Part shown: piece after piece, positions 63,194 to 64,000 of the stretch
How the letters are laid out: each line of letters opens with the position of its first letter
Position numbering within the stretch: the stretch's first letter is position 1
DNA from: an uncultured Flavobacteriales bacterium
Lineage (GTDB): Bacteria > Bacteroidota > Bacteroidia > Flavobacteriales_E > Vicingaceae
Assembly: GCA_905479325.1 (NCBI GenBank)
Contig: CAJQLW010000009.1
Location: 1-64,000, forward strand
Length of the DNA stretch: 64,000 bases
Direction: 5' to 3'
Program-made: the position numbers and the translations under genes
Notes under the pieces: generated by a model
What the model was told of the DNA's origin: nothing
Seen by the model: only the letters and a program-made list of their open reading frames with translations
Databases searched by the model: none

Positions 63194-63999
63194 TTGAATG
63201 CTGCTTGTTTATTTAATGTCTTGATCCATTTTCCTATTTTCATTGATACTATTTTGGATGATGATTTTTCTAAATGATTTCCATCAGTAAATTTAAAATT
63301 ATGGTCCAAATTAGTCATGTCATAAAACCCATTACTTAATGAAATGGCTTCAGTCATGATGATATCAAAATCAGGCATATAATTTTGTTCAATTTGCAAC
63401 ATCTCCTCGTGTACGGGTAATCTTACCAAATACACGTCACCTTGTTTTTTTAACAAGCTTATTATCTTTAATAAGAAACTCATTCTGTGTTCAGAAACTT
63501 TACTGCTATCTGCTAGTTCTTGGTATAACTTTAATTTTTCAGATGTCTTTTTTGCTACAACATTTTCATCTAAAGATGCGTAAACCTTTAAGTAACCATC
63601 TTGATTAATAAATGAAAATGAACCGGCGAAGTTTTTATTTAATTTTTTAGCATTTTTGATGAGTAAACTGGTTTCTGCTCTTTTCATGATAATATTACCC
63701 CACCCATCAGGGTATTTGTCATATAAATATTCAAAATTAGGATGCGAAGTAACATTGTCTAGCTGAAACAAAACACTTGAGTGATCTAATTTTTCTATTG
63801 AATATAAAAATTGGTTCTCGCTAATAGACCAAGGGTCAATCGAAATAATTGAGTACTTACCGGCTTGCTCCGACGATATTTTTTTTGCAATTGCATCATA
63901 ATACACCTTACCAAATGGAGATGAAGATAATGTAAAAGCAAAATTGTAAAGCTTTGGCTCTTGTATGCCTATAGTGGAATCAACTATCGAAGGAACAAT
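63190..63999 (-). CDS. Unidentified protein upstream of GT4 (partial at window end)
   Basis: The frame is open all the way to the window end, so the true start lies outside. It reads IVPSIVDSTIGIQEPKLYNF and continues through GKVYYDAIAKKISSEQ; a GTG at 63906 is an internal codon, not a convincing start. At least 269 residues are visible. The part seen is soluble (SIISIDPWSISENQFLYSIE, later HRMSFLLKIISLLKKQGDVYLV, and the end FTDGNHLEKSSSKIVSMKIG). No family recognised. The 4-bp overlap with the GT4 gene suggests a role in surface polysaccharide production or modification (inference). Confidence 0.65.
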   Translation of the reverse strand: MVPSIVDSTIGIQEPKLYNFAFTLSSSPFGKVYYDAIAKKISSEQAGKYSIISIDPWSISENQFLYSIEKLDHSSVLFQLDNVTSHPNFEYLYDKYPDGWGNIIMKRAETSLLIKNAKKLNKNFAGSFSFINQDGYLKVYASLDENVVAKKTSEKLKLYQELADSSKVSEHRMSFLLKIISLLKKQGDVYLVRLPVHEEMLQIEQNYMPDFDIIMTEAISLSNGFYDMTNLDHNFKFTDGNHLEKSSSKIVSMKIGKWIKTLNKQAAFN

Positions 64000-64000
64000 G

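Overview
The window is chromosomal DNA from a Bacteroidota member, most likely order Flavobacteriales. Support: low GC; a recurrent TAnnTTTG -7 promoter motif upstream of many starts with little Shine-Dalgarno signal; a C-terminal type IX secretion sorting domain; a TonB-dependent receptor with a carboxypeptidase-like N-terminal domain; family markers such as GWxTD, DUF4834, S46 dipeptidyl-peptidase and CarB without its regulatory domain. No rRNA, CRISPR array or complete prophage was seen.

Layout. 1-4.2 kb: tail of an unidentified gene, tRNA-Arg(ACG) with a 17-bp partial copy of its 3' end nearby, acetyl-CoA synthetase, then a decayed NarL-type regulator/histidine kinase pair beside an IS3-family remnant. 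4.2-8 kb: purK-purE-threonine dehydratase divergent from a fused hypoxanthine phosphoribosyltransferase-adenylate kinase. 8-9.7 kb: a PAS-SpoIIE phosphatase whose receiver domain is cut off by an in-frame stop. 9.9-13.4 kb: obgE, a PAP2 phosphatase, a fluoride channel and a PafA-type phosphatase. 13.5-15.5 kb: an IS3-family element with a broken transposase that has truncated a TPR gene. 15.6-22.4 kb: Ktr/Trk potassium uptake, a large GT-C-like membrane protein, YceI and DNA polymerase IV. 22.5-27 kb: sucD, a patch of short palindromes, a group II intron and two small lipoproteins. 27-42 kb: ABC exporter, TonB receptor, aminotransferase, acetyltransferase, deacetylase, S46 peptidase, rhodanese, DUF547, and a tight glycosyltransferase-SDR-VOC operon.

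42-51 kb is a compact minus-strand operon of seven genes: ung, an Omp85-like barrel, rmuC, a GWxTD lipoprotein, rlmB, a GT39-like membrane protein and a plsC-like acyltransferase. 51-64 kb holds a bacilliredoxin-like protein, a large secreted beta-propeller protein with a T9SS tag, carB, DUF4834, a YfhO-type membrane protein, and a GT4 glycosyltransferase with an unidentified partner that runs off the right edge.

Most of the window is housekeeping. The stretches that stand out are the decaying regulators (2.7-3.8 and 9.4-9.7 kb), the two IS copies, and the palindromic elements. One 12-bp palindrome lies inside domain V of the group II intron. I did not find a convincing new multi-gene system.
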